Below are positions 63,576 to 64,000 of a stretch of DNA of 64,000 nt, piece after piece (position 1 is the stretch's first letter; each line of letters begins with the position of its first letter). The notes beneath the pieces are model-generated. The model had not been told where the DNA came from. It saw only the letters and a list, made by a program, of their open reading frames with translations, and did not search any database. Position numbers and translations under genes: made by a program. Source of the stretch: an uncultured Lachnospiraceae bacterium (GTDB taxonomy: Bacteria > Bacillota > Clostridia > Lachnospirales > Lachnospiraceae); contig CACZJL010000008.1 in assembly GCA_902781505.1 (NCBI GenBank), forward strand, positions 1-64,000, given 5' to 3'.

Positions 63576-64000
63576 ATGTTTCTACCAATTTCAAAAAAGG
63601 ATATGAGAGAGAGGGGCTGGGAACAGGCTGATTTTGTCTACGTCATCGGCGATGCATATGTGGATCATTCTTCCTTTGGACCTGCAATCATCAGCAGAGT
63701 CCTCGAATCTCATGGATATAAAGTTGCAATCATTTCACAGCCGGATTTTAGGAATTCGGAATCGATTGCTTCTCTTGGTACGCCTCGTCTTGGCTTCCTG
63801 GTTGCTGCCGGAAATATGGACTGTATGGTGAATCATTATACGGTTAACAAGAAGCGTCGTCATTCGGATGCATATACTCCGGGTGGAGTTGCAGGCAAAC
63901 GTCCGGATAATGCAACGATTGTGTATTGTCAGATGATTCGCCGTATGTTTGGTAAGGAGATGCCGATTGTCATCGGAGGCATTGAGGCATCCTTAAGGCG
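63576..64000 (+). CDS. YgiQ-family radical SAM protein (5' part, cut by window end)
   Basis: The first 141 residues of a YgiQ-type protein: the ATG at 63576 behind AAGGAG, then [35 protein letters not shown] and IIGRVLE-type segments, with the long insert [14 protein letters not shown] and [11 protein letters not shown] at the window edge. The radical SAM CxxxCxxC cluster lies beyond the window, so only the N-terminal half of the cobalamin-binding-like domain is seen. The function of this family is unknown. No disruption is visible. Confidence 0.9.
   Translation, partial: MFLPISKKDMRERGWEQADFVYVIGDAYVDHSSFGPAIISRVLESHGYKVAIISQPDFRNSESIASLGTPRLGFLVAAGNMDCMVNHYTVNKKRRHSDAYTPGGVAGKRPDNATIVYCQMIRRMFGKEMPIVIGGIEASLR

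Noticed and set aside
1-64000. CRISPR arrays, insertion sequences, prophage or integrative elements
   Set aside because: No regularly spaced repeats, transposase, integrase or phage genes are seen; all genes fit a core chromosomal set.

Overview
The window is a continuous chromosomal stretch of a low-to-mid-GC Gram-positive anaerobe, most likely a member of the Lachnospiraceae or a close clostridial relative. The evidence is the priA-def-fmt-YugP-rsmB-rlmN-PP2C-PASTA kinase-rsgA-rpe cluster, a mraZ-rsmH-ftsL-PBP-murD-ftsW-ftsQ-ftsZ division cluster, a single-chain pyruvate:ferredoxin oxidoreductase, formate-tetrahydrofolate ligase, a flavodiiron protein, IreB, YlbF and RNase J. Nearly all genes are on the plus strand; only ychF is on the minus strand. 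I saw no tRNA or rRNA gene, insertion sequence, prophage or CRISPR array.

Layout. 1-6.5 kb: an ABC-F ATPase, an FtsK/SpoIIIE translocase and fhs. 6.5-17.3 kb: replication restart, N-formyl-Met processing, rRNA methylation and the PP2C/PASTA-kinase pair, closing with rsgA and rpe. 17.3-18.4 kb: ychF, convergent with rpe across a shared hairpin. 18.7-27.5 kb: the division/cell wall cluster, led by a promoter with four tandem 10-bp MraZ boxes; mraY, murF, murG and ftsA are absent from it. 27.5-37.3 kb: lepA, hemW, a flavodiiron protein with a structured leader, PFOR, and a short lidless Hsp70-like protein. 37.4-40 kb: aroC, tgt, yajC. 40-47.2 kb: leuB-ilvD-ilvB and serC-serA, each with a clear promoter. 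47.2-49.9 kb: a MarR regulator, a DUF1015 protein and an alpha/beta hydrolase. 49.9-54.9 kb: the most unusual block, with a GlgB-like protein that has lost its catalytic residues and gained a charged coiled coil, an MscS channel, and a VTC-domain plus DUF4956 pair. 55-64 kb: ireB-ruvX-DUF1292-RNase J-ylbF-O-methyltransferase, Xaa-Pro peptidase, a membrane-anchored unknown protein, rlmD and a YgiQ-type radical SAM gene cut by the window end.

How the genes fit together. The window joins growth control (kinase/phosphatase, IreB, MraZ, FtsZ), translation and RNA quality control (Def/Fmt, RsmB, RlmN, RsgA, LepA, RlmD, RNase J) and fermentative carbon and amino-acid metabolism (PFOR, Fhs, Leu/Ilv, SerC/SerA). 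The observations most worth following are the pseudo-branching enzyme at 49956-52304, the serC leader at 44777-44879 (an anti-Shine-Dalgarno segment that can pair with a decoy or with the real ribosome binding site), the structured leader of the flavodiiron gene, and the GC-rich alternative-pairing repeat downstream of PFOR.
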